Origin: Candidatus Binatia bacterium
Lineage (GTDB): Bacteria > Desulfobacterota > Binatia > Bin18
Assembly (NCBI GenBank): GCA_022826945.1
Contig: JAJDTY010000001.1
Coordinates: forward strand, 1 to 64,000
Direction of reading: 5' to 3'
DNA length: 64,000 bases
Of the stretch, positions 6,379 to 15,463 are shown one piece after another (the first letter of the stretch is position 1; every line of letters starts with the position of its first letter). The translations under genes and the position numbers were made by a program. Below the pieces are notes generated by a model. That model was not told where the DNA came from. It ran no database searches and saw only the letters and a program-made list of their open reading frames with translations.

Positions 6379-8784
6379 GTGCGGCGTCTGGTTTCCATTG
6401 TCGGTATTATCTCTCTGAGCCTGACGACCCTGGGCTGGTTGAACTCCGAGGTCGAGGCGGCGTCTATTGCTGAACTCTCTGCCCGGGCGAAGCAGGCCCG
6501 GAGCAAGGCCAGTGCGCTCAAGCAGGGGAGTTGGGATGCGCAAGCCAAGCTGCAAGCCATTCAGATCCTGGGTCCGGTTGCCTTAGAGTTTGTTGCGCTC
6601 CCCAATTTGGCCCAGGCAGTCAAAACCCCATCAAGCAAAAAAGCCATTCGCGATGTCTACGAGACGCTCCAGGGTCCGCTCAACGATATCTATACCGGGA
6701 GTTTTCAGCGCGTTGACCAGATGACGCAGGATGTCATTGCACGGGATGGCGACCTGGAGGCCGTGCAGGACTCACAGGAATACCGCGCCGAACAGGGGGT
6801 GGCTGCGCGCGCTTTATATTTCCTGAACTGGCTGAACTACATTGGCTCGTTCACGTTCGATGGGAAGAAAAAGGAAACCCTGCTGACCAAAGCCATGAAC
6901 GGCTTCGGTGAATTCGCGGTTGGCGATCAGGCCTCACGGCTCAAGAACGAGAGCCTGTTCGGCCGGGCGCTGAGCGAGCGCGAACTGGAGAAGTTTGACT
7001 GGGCCATACGGGATTTTGAACTGCTGCTCAAACAGCCCGGCGTGTCTGCCGATATGAAACGCAAGGCCCAGAGGTCGCTGGAGCAGACGCGGCGCTATGC
7101 CAAGCGTGGCGGGAAGGGCCAGCCTTCTCCGACGGAATTGGCGCAAGCCCAGTTCCAGCAGGCAAAAAATATTGCCAAGCAGAGTCGAAATGCGAGCGGC
7201 AAGAAGCGCAGCCAGCTGCGCGGTCAACTCCTGGCCTTGATTCTTGAACTCCGCAAGGCCGGCGGGAAGTGGCGGGAGCGAGCCGATGCGTTGATACAGG
7301 CAGAGCTGACGCGCGAGGAAGAACTCGTTATCGCCGAGCAGGAAAACCCGTTTCCGCCCTGGTTGAAAGCCAAGGAGCATATGCAGAAACGGCGCTTTGC
7401 CAAGGCGGTTCCTTTTCTTGAGGAAGTCATTGCTTCAAACGATCCCAACGCCGCCGTGTATCAGACAGACGCGCAATACTATCTGGGCGTTGGGCTGTAT
7501 GAACAACGTCGCTATCGACAAGCCATCAATACCCTGGACACCTTCCTCAGCAACGGGGGGGCAAAGACCAAGCACGCGGCGGACGCGGAATATTTTCAGT
7601 TCAAGTCGGCGGAGTCGTTATACGCCCGAGACCAAAGCGCACGGAACGGGAAGCTGTATGTACAGGCGATTCGCGACTTCGCGCGGAAATACCCCAGGCA
7701 CCGGTCCATCTACGAGGCCCACTTCCGGCTGGGTGAGTATTACCAGGAGCAAGAGGAATATTTGAAGGCCGCCGATGCGTATACAAAAGTGCGCGGTGCG
7801 CCGGCGTTCCGGGTGCGCGCCGACTATGCCACGCTCCAGTCGTACTTCGAGGTCCTGCACGCGGTTGAAGACGGTGATACCAGTAGCGGGCTGAGCGAAG
7901 ACGAACTCCGCCAGCGGATTGGCACCAGCCTGGACGCCTACTGGAAGAACAGTGCCACGCTGGCCAAGAGCAGTCCCAGACTGATGAAGCGAGACCCCTA
8001 TCGTGAATATCCGGGCAAGGTCAGCGTGATGCATGCCGTTTATTTGAGTCACGATATGGACGCCAACGCCGAACAGATCGTCTCTTTTCTGGAAGGCTTT
8101 GAAGAGAAATATCCGAAGCAGCCTGAGGCGTTTGAAACCGTTGCCCGGACCCGGCTGGTCGCCCTGCAAAAGACCGGACGCTATGCCGAACTCGCCAGGG
8201 ACGTGGACACGATTTTAGAGCGCTATCAGGCCGACAAACAGGAGGAACTCCTGGCCGGCCTGTCTGGCGTGCTGGAAAAAGACATCCGTAAACTCCGCCG
8301 TCAGGATGATAAGGACAACGAACTTATTGCCAAGCAGACGCTGACGCGCCTGCATGAAGCCTGGCTCAAGAACGATGGCGAATTTGCGGAGGATCAGTCC
8401 CCGGACCGCTTCCACTATGATCTCGCTCAGCTCTATCTCGATACCCAGCAGTACGACAAGGCTGAGGTTATCTATAGGGACCTGGAGCAAAAGCAGGGTG
8501 CCTATGCGCTGGTCGCCATTGTCGGGTTGGCCCAGGTCTCTGAGGTACGAGGGGATAAAAAGCGGGCACTTTCCCTGTGGGAGGCCATGCTCAAGGGTAC
8601 CCAGGTTGGTGACCCGCTGTGGTTTCGCGGGACGTTTGAAGTAGCTCGGCTGAATGACACCCTCGGCAATGCGGACCAAGCCTGTAAGGCGGTCAGTAGC
8701 GCTCAAAGAATGCTGAAACGGCTCGGTGATCCCGGTCTCAAGACCAAAATTCAAGACTTTGCCAGCCAAACGTGTGGGGCGTAA
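6379..8784 (+). CDS. Large secreted TPR-repeat protein
   Basis: About 801 residues. An N-terminal signal peptide (basic start, hydrophobic core SIVGIISLSLTTLGWL, likely cleavage after VEA near 27) is followed by mostly alpha-helical sequence. TPR-like units appear, for example around DAQYYLGVGLYEQRRYRQAI, YEAHFRLGEYYQEQEEYLKA and YDLAQLYLDTQQYDKAEVIY. The GTG at 6379 is chosen because AAGGAG lies at the right distance; a GTG at 6370 overlaps that site. It lies 144 bp after the TonB-like vWA gene on the same strand and may be the periplasmic scaffold or partner that the ExbB/ExbD/vWA motor acts on. A palindromic terminator follows. Confidence 0.82.
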   Translation: MRRLVSIVGIISLSLTTLGWLNSEVEAASIAELSARAKQARSKASALKQGSWDAQAKLQAIQILGPVALEFVALPNLAQAVKTPSSKKAIRDVYETLQGPLNDIYTGSFQRVDQMTQDVIARDGDLEAVQDSQEYRAEQGVAARALYFLNWLNYIGSFTFDGKKKETLLTKAMNGFGEFAVGDQASRLKNESLFGRALSERELEKFDWAIRDFELLLKQPGVSADMKRKAQRSLEQTRRYAKRGGKGQPSPTELAQAQFQQAKNIAKQSRNASGKKRSQLRGQLLALILELRKAGGKWRERADALIQAELTREEELVIAEQENPFPPWLKAKEHMQKRRFAKAVPFLEEVIASNDPNAAVYQTDAQYYLGVGLYEQRRYRQAINTLDTFLSNGGAKTKHAADAEYFQFKSAESLYARDQSARNGKLYVQAIRDFARKYPRHRSIYEAHFRLGEYYQEQEEYLKAADAYTKVRGAPAFRVRADYATLQSYFEVLHAVEDGDTSSGLSEDELRQRIGTSLDAYWKNSATLAKSSPRLMKRDPYREYPGKVSVMHAVYLSHDMDANAEQIVSFLEGFEEKYPKQPEAFETVARTRLVALQKTGRYAELARDVDTILERYQADKQEELLAGLSGVLEKDIRKLRRQDDKDNELIAKQTLTRLHEAWLKNDGEFAEDQSPDRFHYDLAQLYLDTQQYDKAEVIYRDLEQKQGAYALVAIVGLAQVSEVRGDKKRALSLWEAMLKGTQVGDPLWFRGTFEVARLNDTLGNADQACKAVSSAQRMLKRLGDPGLKTKIQDFASQTCGA

Positions 8785-8810
8785 CGTCTCTTTGCTCAGT
8801 GTCGTCTTCC

Positions 8811-8834
8811 GAGGGGCACGCTAGCGTGCCCCTC
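8811..8834. terminator. Hairpin terminator after the TPR gene
   Basis: A 24-bp perfect palindrome (gaggggcacg-ctag-cgtgcccctc) 26 bp after the TPR stop, followed by a moderately T-rich stretch. It ends the exbB-TPR block before the oxidoreductase gene. Confidence 0.65.
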
Positions 8835-8866
8835 TGCTCTTCTGTCTCAGAGGAAAGTCCCGACTC

Positions 8867-11191
8867 ATGAAAATCGCCGATAACGCTACGAATCCACGTT
8901 CCGCCTTCCACTGGGGCGGCTATGCGCCTCGGGTCACGGAGGGTCGTTTGGTTGCCATGGATGCCACGCCCGAGGACCCGGACCCCTCTCCTCTGGGGCG
9001 CGCCTATGTAGAGGCCGTCAATGACGCGCTCCGCATCCGCCAACCTATGGTGCGGGAGGGCTGGCTCAGGAACGGACCGGGCAGGGGCACCCGTGGGGGC
9101 GAGCCTTTTGTCGCGCTCAGTTGGGAGCGGGCGCTTGATCTTGTGTCCGCTGAACTCGAACGTATCCGGAGCACATTCAGCAACCGGGCGATTTATGCCG
9201 GCTCGTACGGCTGGGGCAGTGCCGGTTCCTTCCATTTCCCCCAAGGACAACTGCATCGCTTCCTCAACCTCTTCGGTGGCTTTGTCCGTTCCATAAATAC
9301 CTACAGCCACGCCGCGGCTGATGTGGCCATGCCCTATATTGCCGGGAATTTTTTTCGTCTGCTGGTCGAGCAGGCCTCGTGGCAGACGATTGCCCAACAT
9401 TCCGAGCTTGTGGTGGCGTTTGGCGGAATGCCCCTCAAAAACGCCCAGGTAGCCTATGGCGGAGTGGCCCGGCATCGAACCCGAGAGGGCCTGGAGGCCT
9501 GTCGGCAGGCGGGTGTCGAATTCCTGAATATCGGTCCGGTGAAGAACGACGCGGCCGACTTTCTACGGGCCGAATGGCTGACCCCGCGCCCCAATACCGA
9601 CGTGGCGCTGATGCTCGGTCTGGCTCATACTCTGGTCAAAGAAGGGCTGGCCGATTTTGAATTCCTGACGCGATACTGTGTCGGCTTTGAAAAATTTCGA
9701 CCGTACCTCATGGGCGAGAGCGACGGGCAGCCCAAGGATGCGCACTGGGCGGCCGGTATCACCGGTCTGGGAGCTGAGACGATTATCACGCTGGCCCGGC
9801 GGATGGCCGCCAAGCGTACGCTGATCACGATAGCCTGGTCCCTCCAACGGGCGGATCATGGCGAGCAGAGCTATTGGATGGCAATCACACTAGCCGCCAT
9901 CCTCGGGCAGGTCGGACTCCCAGGCGGAGGGTTTGGCTATGGCTACTCGTCCGTCGCTACGGTCGGAAACCCGTCCTCTCGTATTCCCTGGGCCACACTC
10001 GACCGTTGTGCCCACCCGGTCGACGATGTCATCCCGGTTGCCAGGATTGCCGACCTGTTGCTGAATCCGAACGCGGAATTCGATTATAACGGACGCCGGG
10101 CGACCTATCCTGATATTCGCCTGATCTACTGGGTCGGCGGCAACGTCTTCCATCACCATCAGGACTTGAACCGCCTGCTCCGGGCCTGGCAAAAGCCGGA
10201 AACCGTTATCGTCCATGAACCATGGTGGACACCCATGGCGCGCCACGCGGATATCATCCTCCCGGCAACGACCCCGCTCGAACGTAACGATATGGTCTGC
10301 ACGCCGCGCGACGGTTTTATCGTGGCCAATAAACAGGCGGTAGAGCCGGTCGGCGGGGCACGGAACGATCATGATATTTTTGCGGGCCTGGCCGAACGCC
10401 TCGGCTTTCGAGAAGGATTTACCGAAGGACGGGACGAAGTCGGCTGGCTGCGCCACCTGTATGCGCTCTCCCGCGAGCGGGCGAAGGAATATGGTTTTAC
10501 CCTGCCTGACTTTGAGCAGTTTTGGGCGGACGGTTATTTCGAACTGCCATCTCCGCCTGAGCCCCGGCCTTTTCTGTCCGCTTTTCGGTCTGATCCCGAC
10601 GCCCATCCGTTAGATACGCCGTCCGGGAGGATTGAGCTCTGGTCAGAACGGATTGCCTCGTATCACTACGACGATTGTCCGCCTCACCCGACCTGGATGG
10701 AACCTGTCGAATGGCTGGGGAGTGAGAAAGCCGTGCCCTACCCCCTCCACCTGATTTCCAATCAGCCGGTCGGACGTCTGCACAGCCAACTCGACCAGGG
10801 ATCGGTCAGCCGCAGTTCAAAAGTCGCCGAACGCGAACCCCTGTGGATCCATCCGGTCGATGCCCAGGCGCGTGGGCTGAGCGAGGGCGATATTGTCCGG
10901 GTCTTTAATGACCGGGGGCAATGTCTGGCAGGTGTGCGCATTACCGCCAATATCCAAGAGAGTGTGGTCCAGCTTCCCACGGGAGCGTGGTATGACCCGC
11001 TCGAACCGGGGTTGCCGGGATCATTGGAAAAACACGGCAACCCCAATGTGCTCACTTTGGACAAAGGCACGTCAAAGCTGGGTCAGGGGCCCAGTGCGCA
11101 CACGACTTTGGTTCAAGTCGAGCGCTACCCGGGCGACCCTCCGCCCGTGACCGCGTTTATGCCACCGGAAATTCGCCGGGACGATGCTTGA
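8867..11191 (+). CDS. Molybdopterin oxidoreductase, BisC/DMSO-reductase type
   Basis: 774-residue bis-MGD molybdoenzyme of the DMSO/TMAO/biotin-sulfoxide reductase branch. [13 protein letters not shown] (S118) carries the serine expected to ligate molybdenum, as in DMSO reductase. Cofactor-binding blocks follow ([35 protein letters not shown]), ending in a C-terminal MGD domain ([34 protein letters not shown]). There is no N-terminal cysteine cluster for Fe-S and no twin-arginine signal, so it is probably cytoplasmic and monomeric like BisC, reducing S- or N-oxides. No membrane anchor or electron-transfer partner is adjacent. Exact substrate unknown. Confidence 0.9.
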   Translation: MKIADNATNPRSAFHWGGYAPRVTEGRLVAMDATPEDPDPSPLGRAYVEAVNDALRIRQPMVREGWLRNGPGRGTRGGEPFVALSWERALDLVSAELERIRSTFSNRAIYAGSYGWGSAGSFHFPQGQLHRFLNLFGGFVRSINTYSHAAADVAMPYIAGNFFRLLVEQASWQTIAQHSELVVAFGGMPLKNAQVAYGGVARHRTREGLEACRQAGVEFLNIGPVKNDAADFLRAEWLTPRPNTDVALMLGLAHTLVKEGLADFEFLTRYCVGFEKFRPYLMGESDGQPKDAHWAAGITGLGAETIITLARRMAAKRTLITIAWSLQRADHGEQSYWMAITLAAILGQVGLPGGGFGYGYSSVATVGNPSSRIPWATLDRCAHPVDDVIPVARIADLLLNPNAEFDYNGRRATYPDIRLIYWVGGNVFHHHQDLNRLLRAWQKPETVIVHEPWWTPMARHADIILPATTPLERNDMVCTPRDGFIVANKQAVEPVGGARNDHDIFAGLAERLGFREGFTEGRDEVGWLRHLYALSRERAKEYGFTLPDFEQFWADGYFELPSPPEPRPFLSAFRSDPDAHPLDTPSGRIELWSERIASYHYDDCPPHPTWMEPVEWLGSEKAVPYPLHLISNQPVGRLHSQLDQGSVSRSSKVAEREPLWIHPVDAQARGLSEGDIVRVFNDRGQCLAGVRITANIQESVVQLPTGAWYDPLEPGLPGSLEKHGNPNVLTLDKGTSKLGQGPSAHTTLVQVERYPGDPPPVTAFMPPEIRRDDA

Positions 11192-11543
11192 GAGCAGTTG
11201 ACGAAAATCGCTCCCAGGCGGCTTGCCGACTCACCCCGAGGGCCTTTCCGATTTGCGTCCAGGTGATCCCTCTCTGACGCAGGGTCTGTACATGCTGTTT
11301 GAGGATGTCCGTTACTGAGTGAACGGTGGCAGCCGTCGGGCGTAAGATGCGCAGGAGTTCATCATCGGTGAGGGCATCCCAGCCTGGAAAGGCTGGGGTT
11401 GGTTCGCCGGCCAAAATCTTATTACACACCTCCACACACACGTCGCAAATATAGACTCCCGGCCCACCAATGAGTTTTGCCACAGCGTCAGAGTCCTTCC
11501 GGCAAAACGAACAGAAAAGCAGGTCCTTCTCAGTGGTTCCCAT
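11157..11543 (-). CDS. ClpX-type zinc-finger protein with HTH-like C-terminus
   Basis: 128 residues. The N-terminal 45 residues are a ClpX-type C4 zinc-binding domain ([11 protein letters not shown], then [15 protein letters not shown]) without any AAA+ ATPase domain. The C-terminal part ([20 protein letters not shown]) reads as a helix-turn-helix. Such a protein may bind DNA or ClpX substrates as an adaptor. It overlaps its upstream neighbour, a shorter paralogue, by 14 bases, so the two form an operon behind the paired operators at 11742-11786. The ATG at 11543 is chosen because the domain begins right after it. The frame ends overlapping the molybdoenzyme 3' end (convergent). Confidence 0.8.
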   Translation of the reverse strand: MGTTEKDLLFCSFCRKDSDAVAKLIGGPGVYICDVCVEVCNKILAGEPTPAFPGWDALTDDELLRILRPTAATVHSVTDILKQHVQTLRQRGITWTQIGKALGVSRQAAWERFSSTALKHRPGEFPVA

Positions 11544-11718
11544 GACAGTCACTGGGATGGGACGAGGCGGTCTTGCCGCCCAATATCTTGTTACACACAT
11601 CCACGCAGGCGTCACAAATATAGACCCCTGGCCCGCCAATGAGCTTGTTCACGGTCTCTGCATCTCTTCGGCAGAAGGAGCAGGAAAGGCGAGATTTCTT
11701 TTTTGCACGTGCTCGCAT
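11530..11718 (-). CDS. Small ClpX-type zinc-finger protein
   Basis: 62 residues consisting of a basic N-terminus and one ClpX-type C4 zinc finger ([26 protein letters not shown]). It is a near duplicate of the finger in the downstream gene. The ATG follows GAGGAGG on the minus strand. First gene of the two-gene unit. Presumably a duplication that lost, or never had, the HTH part. Function unknown; ClpX fingers mediate dimerisation and adaptor binding in ClpX itself. Confidence 0.8.
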   Translation of the reverse strand: MRARAKKKSRLSCSFCRRDAETVNKLIGGPGVYICDACVDVCNKILGGKTASSHPSDCHGNH

Positions 11719-11741
11719 AGCAGCCTCCTCATAGTGGAGAT

Positions 11742-11758
11742 GTCAAGGTTACCTTGAC
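11742..11758. promoter_or_regulatory. Operator-like inverted repeat 1
   Basis: gtcaaggt-t-accttgac, a perfect 8-bp inverted repeat around one base, overlapping the predicted -10 (TAACCT on the minus strand) of the zinc-finger operon. Confidence 0.65.
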
Positions 11759-11774
11759 GATGAGGCCTTGTCAA
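11746..11774 (-). promoter_or_regulatory. Predicted promoter of the ClpX-finger operon
   Basis: On the minus strand TTGACA (11774-11769), a 17-bp spacer, then TAACCT (11751-11746). Both hexamers lie within the two inverted repeats, so a repressor bound there would occlude the promoter. Confidence 0.55.
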
Positions 11775-11786
11775 GGTGATCTTGAC
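11770..11786. promoter_or_regulatory. Operator-like inverted repeat 2
   Basis: gtcaaggt-g-atcttgac, the same repeat as site 1 with one mismatched pair, centred 28 bp from it and overlapping the predicted -35. Two copies so close are unlikely by chance and suggest cooperative binding. Confidence 0.6.
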
Positions 11787-11885
11787 ATCATTCTGCTATG
11801 TCGCACTGGCAGGCCGGTAACGGGTTTTCGGCGTGCTGCCACCGGGGTCCTGGTGCGCTCGAAGCAAAGGCCGACGGACCGGACA

Positions 11886-12449
11886 TTAGAAGTCTATGCT
11901 AAAGCCCTCGTTGGCCTGCGTTTTTTCTTCAATGAGAAACCCCCGCGCCCCTGTATATGAGCCAGGCGGGAAAGAGAGATAGCCACGGATCTCCGCGCCG
12001 GGCGCAATGGTCTGATCCGTGAGGACAGGAGTCGGACTATCTTCGCTTGCTTCCAGCGGTCTTACGCGTTCGCCAGACTCGGCGCGTAACGAGACCTTAT
12101 TGGCTTTAATCAGATAGGCACGGTCGGTCCCGTTGTTAATTCTCACTTCCACCACAAAATTTTCGCTGTCCCGGGCGCGCTCCCACCTGTCGTCCGCGGC
12201 TCTACGCATGTCGTCCGTGGTCCTGCGCATGGCGGACGAACCTCTGCCCGGCGGGACGACGATCTCCGGGGCTATTGCGTTTAATGGCCGAACCTGGACT
12301 TCCACATTCTGCGGCTGGGCCTGGAGAAGGGACGCTGGAAAGACAGACACGATACAGGCCCCGAGGACAATCAGCAAAAAACGACGAACACATCGAGTGA
12401 GTGAAAGCGCGGAGCCGGCTGAGCGGGGACTTGCAAATGGATTCCTCAT
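11886..12449 (-). CDS. Secreted protein of unknown function
   Basis: 187 residues. A long basic N-region is followed by a hydrophobic signal segment (FLLIVLGACIVSVFPASLL) and a likely cleavage after LQA. The mature part has a helical, Arg/Asp-rich stretch (RRTTDDMRRAADDRWERARD) and then a beta-rich region resembling a small extracytoplasmic sandwich (FVVEVRINNGTDRAYLI, YLSFPPGSYTGARGFLI). The ATG at 12449 follows GGAAGGAAGG; the longer upstream frame lacks such a site. I do not recognise the family. Confidence 0.65.
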   Translation of the reverse strand: MRNPFASPRSAGSALSLTRCVRRFLLIVLGACIVSVFPASLLQAQPQNVEVQVRPLNAIAPEIVVPPGRGSSAMRRTTDDMRRAADDRWERARDSENFVVEVRINNGTDRAYLIKANKVSLRAESGERVRPLEASEDSPTPVLTDQTIAPGAEIRGYLSFPPGSYTGARGFLIEEKTQANEGFSIDF

Positions 12450-12663
12450 AGCAGCCTTCCTTCCTGTCGTGCGGGTCAATACCAAAACTCGAATGTGGCC
12501 CTTTCTACTCCCCTTGTTTTCCTTTGACAAGGAAACACGCCGCATGAAACCGAGACTGGAACTGTCGGGTTCGTTTGTCTTTGGTTGCACCAGAGAGGCT
12601 TTATTGCCCTCGGAGATTTCTTCAACTGACTCGGCACACCCGAGCCCTGGTTACAGGGCAACG

Positions 12664-14412
12664 TCAGTCTGCCGACGCCTGGTTGCCTGACCGGCGTTCG
12701 ATTTCGCTCAGCGCGACTCTGAGGATTTTGGCAATCGCTTGGTCGGTGTTCGCACGACGGCTCTTGAGGCCCGCGTATTGAACGCGCCTTTGAAGATGGG
12801 GAATTGGCTCACCGTCGAGAGTCACTTCCCTCAGAAACTCGTTGGCACGGAGCCTCCAGACGACGGAAAGTGCCAGATTGAAGTGCCGGTTTCCTTTCCC
12901 GGTGTAATCGGTGAACTCGAAGACATGCTTCAGACTGAGTTCCCTTTGATCGCTCAGGGAGAACCCCCGCGTTACCAAGAACTGCTCCTTGGTGTTCTCC
13001 CAGTGCGAGGCTTTCAGAAGCTCGCTAGAGTTCGTGCTGAGGCCGTCTATTCCTATGTACGAGATCGACGAGGTACGATGAAATAATATCGCCAATGCCT
13101 CTTTGAGGGAGGTTTCCAGATCGTCGAGCGTCGGCCGGATGTCCGTCCGGTACACACGGTCCAACACGCCCACATCAGAGGGGACGGGCGCCGGTCCAAC
13201 CTTATTGCGCACGAGCGCCGTCATCTCCCGTTCGACTTCAAAGCGGTCCAGCACCCCCTGCAAGTCGGTGAAGGGAACGACCTCTCCCGCACTCCGGGAT
13301 TGGCGATCCGTGCCGCCATAGACAACGACTTTCATAGATACGTTCGGAACCAACTCGGCGACACGATTCAGCGAAGCGAAAGAGTCTGACGCAATCGTTG
13401 CGCCAGACTTAATCTCGATCGCACCGGTGCCGCGACCAGTTTCAAACAACACGTCGCATTCCAGGCCCTGGCTGTCGCGAAAAAAGAACAGGTTCGATGA
13501 ACGCCCCCGATTGAAACGGTATTTGAGGGCCTCCAGGATGACCATGTTTTCGAAGAGCGCTCCGCGCAGGGGGTGGGTCGCAAGCTGTTCGACATACTCG
13601 ATGCCGATGAGGTGGCATGCCAAGCCGACATCGTAGAAGTAGAGTTTCGGTGACTTGACCAATCGCTTGCGGATGTTGGCGTAGTAGGGCGGTAACTGGA
13701 AGGCGATGTAGCTGGCCTCCAACAGCGTGAGCCAATGCCGCACGGTAACGTGGGAGACGCCGGCATCCGCACCTAATGACGATAGGTTGGCGAGTTGGCC
13801 CACCCGCCCCGCGCACAGGCGAACGAAACGCCGAAAGCTCGACAGATTACGAATTTCGCCCACTTGACGCACATCACGTTCGACATACGTCTCGAAGTAG
13901 TCGGCGTATGCCTGCCGTGGTTCGAGACCCTGGTCATGGATCCGTGGGTAGAACCCACCGTACAGCATGTCGTCCACCGACTCACTCAGCTTTACCCGTT
14001 GCCGTTCGGCCAGGGAAAACGGCAAAAGACGAAGCAGTGCGGTACGGCCCGCGAGCGATTGATTTATTGCTTCGGAGAGCTTGAAGTGTTCACCGCCGGT
14101 GAGGATGAAAAGGCTGTTCTCTCTCCTCTCATCCGCCACGACCTGGAGGTACGACAGGAGGCTGGGGACACGCTGAATCTCGTCCAGGATGGCGCCGGTG
14201 CCGATTTGAGCCAGCAGGCCACGCGGGTCGGACTCGGCGAACTCACGTTGATCCGGTGCTTCAAGGTTGACGTACGTCAAGTGGGGGAAGGTCTCGCGGC
14301 ACAGCGTGGTCTTGCCGGACTGGCGCGGTCCCGTCACGGTCACGAAGGGATACTGCCGGAAGAGATCGACCAAGCAGGGAGTAATGTCGCGCTCAATCAT
14401 GGCGACAAACAT
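12664..14412 (-). CDS. DUF4143/AAA_14 family ATPase with long C-terminal extension
   Basis: 582 residues. The N-terminal AAA_14 core has Walker A VTGPRQSGKTTL near 25-36, Walker B GAILDEIQRVP and a sensor-like LTGGEHFKLSE. It is followed by a DUF4143 domain (YVERDVRQVGEIRNLSSFRRF; SPKLYFYDVGLACHLIGIE; GAIEIKSGATI) ending near VVYGGTDRQSRS. Family members normally stop about here, near 380-400 residues. This one continues for about 200 residues with no recognised domain. A perfect 39-nt palindrome ends 8 bases before the ATG, leaving no room for a ribosome binding site. Biological role of the family is poorly known; it is scattered and often in accessory DNA. Confidence 0.85.
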   Translation of the reverse strand: MFVAMIERDITPCLVDLFRQYPFVTVTGPRQSGKTTLCRETFPHLTYVNLEAPDQREFAESDPRGLLAQIGTGAILDEIQRVPSLLSYLQVVADERRENSLFILTGGEHFKLSEAINQSLAGRTALLRLLPFSLAERQRVKLSESVDDMLYGGFYPRIHDQGLEPRQAYADYFETYVERDVRQVGEIRNLSSFRRFVRLCAGRVGQLANLSSLGADAGVSHVTVRHWLTLLEASYIAFQLPPYYANIRKRLVKSPKLYFYDVGLACHLIGIEYVEQLATHPLRGALFENMVILEALKYRFNRGRSSNLFFFRDSQGLECDVLFETGRGTGAIEIKSGATIASDSFASLNRVAELVPNVSMKVVVYGGTDRQSRSAGEVVPFTDLQGVLDRFEVEREMTALVRNKVGPAPVPSDVGVLDRVYRTDIRPTLDDLETSLKEALAILFHRTSSISYIGIDGLSTNSSELLKASHWENTKEQFLVTRGFSLSDQRELSLKHVFEFTDYTGKGNRHFNLALSVVWRLRANEFLREVTLDGEPIPHLQRRVQYAGLKSRRANTDQAIAKILRVALSEIERRSGNQASAD

Positions 14413-14420
14413 AGCAGCAC

Positions 14421-14459
14421 TTTGGACAATTTGAAATTAGTACTTTCAAATTGTCCAAA
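14421..14459. repeat. Perfect 39-nt palindrome before the DUF4143 ATPase
   Basis: tttggacaatttgaaa (14421-14436), a 7-nt spacer, and its exact reverse complement (14444-14459). It sits just upstream of the ATPase start codon and is not followed by a T run. It could be an operator, a translational control hairpin, or the end of a mobile unit carrying the ATPase. Confidence 0.8.
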
Positions 14460-14464
14460 CTTTC

Positions 14465-14928
14465 CTACTCATTGAGTGATGACATCTTTCTCTTTCTGGA
14501 GGTCCTGTCAGTCAGATGGGCGGCGTAATTGGCCTGCAAGACGGTAGGTTTATCGCTTTTATCAAGACAGGCAAAGTGCAGGCCCCGAGTAAAATCGGAA
14601 AAGAGCGGTGGGCAAAACGCTAGCAAAAGAGCATGGATTTGATTGAGCAGGGACTTTCCAAGGGGTTTCTCATGTATGCATACGCCTCTCCCAAATCGGC
14701 GTATCTCAGCGGGTCCATCCCTCTTCGTTCGCATGTCCGTTTGAGCGCTTCCGTTGAGAATCCAACGACGTATTTTTTCCCTTCAAAATCGATAGTCGGC
14801 TTATAACGAGAATAGTACGTCGTTCCCCCTGAGGATTTTTGAGTAAGCAGTGAGCGGAACTTCGCCACGACGACATCGTTTTGGAAAATCCTTAATGAAA
14901 TTCTTGTAAGCAGCCATAGTAGCCTCAA
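14465..14928 (-). other. Stretch with fragmentary minus-strand reading frames
   Basis: About 460 bp between the ATPase and the DUF29 gene. One minus frame starts ATG with good-looking sequence (MAAYKNFIKDFPKRC) but stops after 38 codons. A second frame, starting at a TTG, continues over 14928-14620 with protein-like sequence (GTTYYSRYKPTIDFEGKKYV). A third covers 14734-14465. This pattern fits a frameshifted or decayed gene. I do not recognise the family with confidence. Confidence 0.4.
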
Positions 14929-14940
14929 TTGTTCATGAAT

Positions 14941-15435
14941 CTACGATCCCCGAGAAGCGCGCCGCAGGTTTTCCCCTCTCCGCAGAGTCTCCGGAAAGAA
15001 CTCAGCGTCAAGGATTTCTTCCAAGCGGAAAGGGCAGGATGCAGGAAAGCGCGCAACTGTCAGACCGGTTTGGTTAGCGGCGCTCCGGCGGGCACGGGGA
15101 TATTGACGCTTGACAAATGCTGGGAGCTGGGGGCGCAGACTGGGACTGTCTTGGAGCAAGTCGGCAAGCGCATCTCGTGCATTGTCAATACTGTCTCGCC
15201 AGCTTCCTGAGCGCCGTTGCTTTTGCTTGGCCCATTGCAAAAGGTGGATGAGTAGATTCTTCAGATGACTTTCGACCGCGCGCCGTTCACTCCGCCCCAT
15301 GTCTTCCAACTCCTCCGCGAGCACCTCATGATCAATCTGGTCAAACTGGCGAGCCCGAAGACGGGCCGCCTGTTCGAGGAGCCACGCATGGTAGTCGTGC
15401 TCAGAGAGTAGTGGTTTTGCTGCTGGAACAGCCAT
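14941..15435 (-). CDS. DUF29 family protein
   Basis: 164 residues matching the DUF29 pattern: an N-terminal HDYHAWLLEQAARLRARQFDQID, then LAEELEDMGRSERRAVESHL with LLIHLLQWAKQ, and a C-terminal region with basic residues. DUF29 proteins are short, multi-copy and typical of cyanobacteria and environmental bacteria; function unknown. The ATG follows AAGGAAA. The retropepsin-like gene ends 28 bp upstream on the same strand, so both are likely one transcript. Confidence 0.82.
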   Translation of the reverse strand: MAVPAAKPLLSEHDYHAWLLEQAARLRARQFDQIDHEVLAEELEDMGRSERRAVESHLKNLLIHLLQWAKQKQRRSGSWRDSIDNARDALADLLQDSPSLRPQLPAFVKRQYPRARRSAANQTGLTVARFPASCPFRLEEILDAEFFPETLRRGENLRRASRGS

Positions 15436-15463
15436 AACGTTTCCTTGTTCACATCGTTTTGCG

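Noticed and set aside
3907..8784. Zorya-type phage defence system (MotA-like plus partner genes)
   Set aside because: Zorya has a MotA-like ZorA and an OmpA-domain ZorB with helicase or nuclease effectors; here the partners are ExbD, a TonB-like vWA protein and a TPR protein, with no nuclease or helicase.
12529..12582. A 54-bp stretch upstream of the secreted protein gene with aaggaaac...ccgcat and imperfect inverted ends, resembling a decayed fourth palindromic element
   Set aside because: The arms pair at only about 10 of 14 positions and spacing of shared words differs from the three clear copies; it may be chance. An alignment with a covariance model would decide.
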